Source: JBOHHR01 sp050740975
Lineage (GTDB): Bacteria; Pseudomonadota; Gammaproteobacteria; JBOHHR01
Assembly (NCBI GenBank): GCA_050740975.1
Contig: JBOIEE010000211.1
Span: 1 to 16,517, forward strand
DNA length: 16,517 nucleotides
Direction of reading: 5' to 3'
In this document: positions 14,097-16,517 of the stretch, piece after piece
Layout: each line of letters starts with the position of its first letter
Position numbering within the stretch: position 1 is the first letter of the stretch
Position numbers and translations under genes: made by a program
The notes under the pieces: model-generated
Told to the model about the DNA's origin: nothing
Seen by the model: the letters and a program-made list of their open reading frames with translations, nothing else
Database searches by the model: none

Positions 14097-15462
14097 TCTT
14101 GCGGGTAAGGGTGTTTCTTCCCCAACCTAAGAGCTGCGCCGCTTCCTGTCGGCGGCCGCCTGTTTTCGCCAGCGCGGCCCTGATCAGAACCCGCTCCAAA
14201 CCGGGCACGATCTTGTTCAAGAGATCGCTTTCTCCCGATGCCAATCTGTCATCAACCCAATGCTTCAGGTTATTCTCCCAATCATTTCCCAAGGCTGGCT
14301 TGGGCATTCGAAGTTCTGGGGGCAGATCTTCAAGATGTATTTCTTGCGCTGAAGCCATAACGGTGAGCCAGCGGCAAACATTCTCGAGCTGTCGCACGTT
14401 GCCCGGCCAATCGAATGCCCGAAGTCTCATGGCGGCCTCCGGCAGCAAGATTTTCGGGGGCGCCTCCAGCTCTTTCGCGGCTCTTGCGAGAAAATGCTCC
14501 GCCAGCAAGCGGATGTCCTCTTTGCGCTCGCGTAGCGGCGGAATGCGCAAACGGATCACGTGCAAACGATGAAATAGATCTTCGCGGAATTTTCCGTGCT
14601 CCACCTGATCCTGAAGATTCTGGTGGGTGGCGGCAATCACCCGCACATCCGCTTTTAGCGGCGTGTGGCCCCCAACGCGATAAAACTCCCCATCGGCTAA
14701 GACCCGCAGCAAGCGCGTTTGCAACTCCGCCGGCATGTCGCCTATTTCATCCAGAAACAAGGTTCCCCCATCCGCCTGCTCGAAGCGGCCTAAACGCTGG
14801 CCAGTGGCCCCGGTAAAAGCGCCCCGTTCATGGCCAAACAGCTCCGATTCCAGCAGTTCTTTTGGGATGGCCGCGGTGTTCAGCGCGATGAAAGCCTTAT
14901 CCGAACGGGGGCTGTGGCGATGTAAGGCGCGAGCGACCAATTCCTTCCCCGCTCCCGATTCTCCCGTGATCAACACTGTCAAATTACAACGCGACAGCCG
15001 TCCTATGGCGCGAAACACCTCCTGCAGAGACTGCGCCTCGCCGATGATCCCCGGCATCCTTGCAGGACCGGGATCCAATTGAGCAAGGCCCGGCGGTTTG
15101 TGCTTTACCGCGCGGCGCACGATCGCCACCGCCTCGTCCACGTCGAAAGGCTTGGGCAGATACTCGAAAGCACCCCCCTGGAACGCTGCCACCGCTCGGT
15201 CGAGATCGGCGTGCGCGGTCATGATGATGACCGGTACTTCCGGGTGCAGCTTATTGACGTGATCAAGCAAAGACAGGCCATCGATCCCGGGCATGCGGAT
15301 ATCGGAGATAATTGCGTTAGGCGTCTCTTGACCCAAGCGCTTAATGGCGGCGTCCGCCCCCTCAAAACTGGTGATGTGCATGTCGGCTTGACTTAACGCC
15401 GTCTCCAATACCCAGCGGATGGCGCGGTCGTCATCCACCACCCACACTTCGCGTTTCTTCAA
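14068..15462 (-). CDS. glnG: Nitrogen regulation response regulator NtrC (NR(I))
   Basis: This is a sigma-54-dependent transcription activator phosphorylated by NtrB under nitrogen limitation. The receiver domain (1-118) has the acidic pocket VVDDD, phospho-acceptor Asp54 (ISDIRMPG) and Lys104 (YLPKPFD). The AAA domain (about 137-370) has Walker A GESGAGKE (167-174), the sigma-54 loop GAFTGA (214-219), Walker B GGTLFLDE (232-239) and arginines in FREDLFHRL (292-300). A Fis-type helix-turn-helix lies at the end (GRRQEAAQLLGWGRNTLTRK). The length of 464 matches the family. The start is TTG 15462, in a TTGA overlap with the ntrB stop, and AGGG at 15470-15473 lies 7 bases before it. This arrangement indicates translational coupling. 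Nitrate importers such as the one at 128-2804 are typical targets, though I saw no clear sigma-54 promoter there. Confidence 0.97.
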   Translation of the reverse strand: MKKREVWVVDDDRAIRWVLETALSQADMHITSFEGADAAIKRLGQETPNAIISDIRMPGIDGLSLLDHVNKLHPEVPVIIMTAHADLDRAVAAFQGGAFEYLPKPFDVDEAVAIVRRAVKHKPPGLAQLDPGPARMPGIIGEAQSLQEVFRAIGRLSRCNLTVLITGESGAGKELVARALHRHSPRSDKAFIALNTAAIPKELLESELFGHERGAFTGATGQRLGRFEQADGGTLFLDEIGDMPAELQTRLLRVLADGEFYRVGGHTPLKADVRVIAATHQNLQDQVEHGKFREDLFHRLHVIRLRIPPLRERKEDIRLLAEHFLARAAKELEAPPKILLPEAAMRLRAFDWPGNVRQLENVCRWLTVMASAQEIHLEDLPPELRMPKPALGNDWENNLKHWVDDRLASGESDLLNKIVPGLERVLIRAALAKTGGRRQEAAQLLGWGRNTLTRKIKDLGIGNV

Positions 15463-16517
15463 TTCGAATCCCTCATGAGAGGCAGCCAGGTAGTAAAAAT
15501 GGTTTCCCCCGGTTTGGAAGAAAACTCGATCAAACCGCCATGCAGGTGCACCAACGATTGGGCGATAGACAAGCCTAAGCCCGTCCCCTTAGAACGGCCC
15601 GTAACCAGGGGATAGAAAACATGCTCTTGAAGATCGTTTGGGATCCCTGGCCCGTCATCGATGACATCCAAGCGCAAGACCAGACGGTAGCGTCTAGGAC
15701 CGAGGGTAAACTGACGCTCCGAACGGGTGCGCAGCGTGATCTGCCCGTGGTTACCGACCGCCTGGACCGCATTTCTGACGATATTCAATTGAGCCTGGAT
15801 AAGCTGATCGCGGTCGGCGACGGTTTCTGGCAGGCTGGGATCATAATCGCGAACGATCCGCACCGTTTCCGGTACTTCCGCCTCTACCAGGCGGCGCACA
15901 TGTTCGATCACCTCGTGAACATTGACTTTGGTCTTCTGCGGCATGGTTATTGGTCCCCACATGCGGTCGACCAATTTACGCAAGCGATCGGCCTCCTCGA
16001 TGATCACTCGCAGGTACTCCTTGTGCTTATCATCCACGAGCTGTTTCTGTAACAGCTGGGCCGCACCGCGGATCCCGCCCAGGGGATTCTTGATCTCGTG
16101 CGCGATCCCCTGAAGCAAGGATTTTGTCGCAAGATGCTGCGAAAGGATGTGTTCCTCCCGCACGATGCGGTTGTGGCGATCGACAACCGTTATCTCAACG
16201 AGCAGGCATTCGTTTTTTTGGTGATCTGCTATAGGGGTAACCGTGCAGTCCACTTTCAACACGGATCCCGATACTTTGACCCTTAGGTCCCTTTCGGTAA
16301 ACGGCTGGCCAGTCTGGAGAGCTCCCCGCATTCCACGTTCCAACTCCGTTCCTGGAAACAAGAACTCCGGCGACTGACCACAGACCGTGCGAGAGCTAGA
16401 CGACAATAAATTCTCGCCGGAAGAATTTATGGTGCATAGCTTCAAATCGGCATCGAACATCAACACGGCTGTGTTGAGATTGTCGATGAGACGGCGCGCC
16501 TCTTTAGACTTGATCAT
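15459..16517 (-). CDS. glnL: Nitrogen regulation sensor kinase NtrB (NR(II))
   Basis: This is a cytoplasmic histidine kinase/phosphatase that controls NtrC according to PII signalling of nitrogen status. An N-terminal PAS domain (about 8-115) has no membrane span. The H-box GIAHEIKNPLGGIRGAAQLL carries the phospho-acceptor His140. The ATPase domain shows the N-box (QLIQAQLNIVRNAVQAVG), G1 (DDGPGIP) and G2 (GTGLGLSIAQ). The 352 residues equal the usual length (Escherichia 349), so the ATG at 16515-16517 on the window edge is probably the true start; a slightly longer protein cannot be excluded. glnA often lies upstream of this pair and may be just outside the window. The stop overlaps the ntrC start by 4 bases. 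Confidence 0.96.
   Translation of the reverse strand: MIKSKEARRLIDNLNTAVLMFDADLKLCTINSSGENLLSSSSRTVCGQSPEFLFPGTELERGMRGALQTGQPFTERDLRVKVSGSVLKVDCTVTPIADHQKNECLLVEITVVDRHNRIVREEHILSQHLATKSLLQGIAHEIKNPLGGIRGAAQLLQKQLVDDKHKEYLRVIIEEADRLRKLVDRMWGPITMPQKTKVNVHEVIEHVRRLVEAEVPETVRIVRDYDPSLPETVADRDQLIQAQLNIVRNAVQAVGNHGQITLRTRSERQFTLGPRRYRLVLRLDVIDDGPGIPNDLQEHVFYPLVTGRSKGTGLGLSIAQSLVHLHGGLIEFSSKPGETIFTTWLPLMRDSN

Overview
The window looks like chromosomal DNA from a gammaproteobacterium. It carries an Escherichia-type (class I) glutamate-cysteine ligase, a glnL/glnG (ntrB/ntrC) pair with 4-base coupling, and a nitrate-type ABC importer whose protein sequences are typical of proteobacteria. Base composition is moderately GC-rich. 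Genus cannot be fixed from the sequence alone.

Left part (1-3294, + strand): a nitrate/bicarbonate-type ABC importer operon. It holds a probable tail of the solute-binding protein, the permease NrtB, two intact ATPase genes separated by a perfect 11-bp stem-loop, and a third ATPase gene that is broken by an internal deletion and cut off before its signature motif. Next come gshA (3360-4928, TTG start) and two small conserved-looking genes (5024-5371, 5411-5608).

Middle part (about 5786-12203): an accessory segment. On its left is a decayed IS630-family transposase whose reading frame breaks at five places. On its right is a 169-bp MITE-like inverted-repeat element. Between them are an exported FecR-like protein with a proline-rich tail, an outer-membrane beta-barrel protein, and, converging on them with overlapping stop codons, a 934-residue TIR - transmembrane - WD40 protein. 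The TIR domain keeps the WxxxE catalytic-type motif of NAD-cleaving TIR domains. By the positive-inside rule it faces the cytoplasm and the propellers face the periplasm. The three proteins could together form an envelope-spanning sensor with an NADase-like effector. That model is inference, but it is the most interesting signal in the window.

Right part (12200-16517): a gene for a VOC-fold-like protein of unknown role (- strand, its stop codon lying inside the MITE end), a truncated PlsC-type acyltransferase (+ strand) whose homology stops about 25 bp before ntrC, then ntrC and ntrB (- strand) encoding the nitrogen two-component system. NtrC activates sigma-54 promoters, and nitrate importers are typical targets of this system, so the two ends of the window may be linked functionally. 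No rRNA, tRNA or CRISPR array was seen. The only gene-free stretch over 300 bases (11883-12199) holds the start region of the TIR gene and the MITE.
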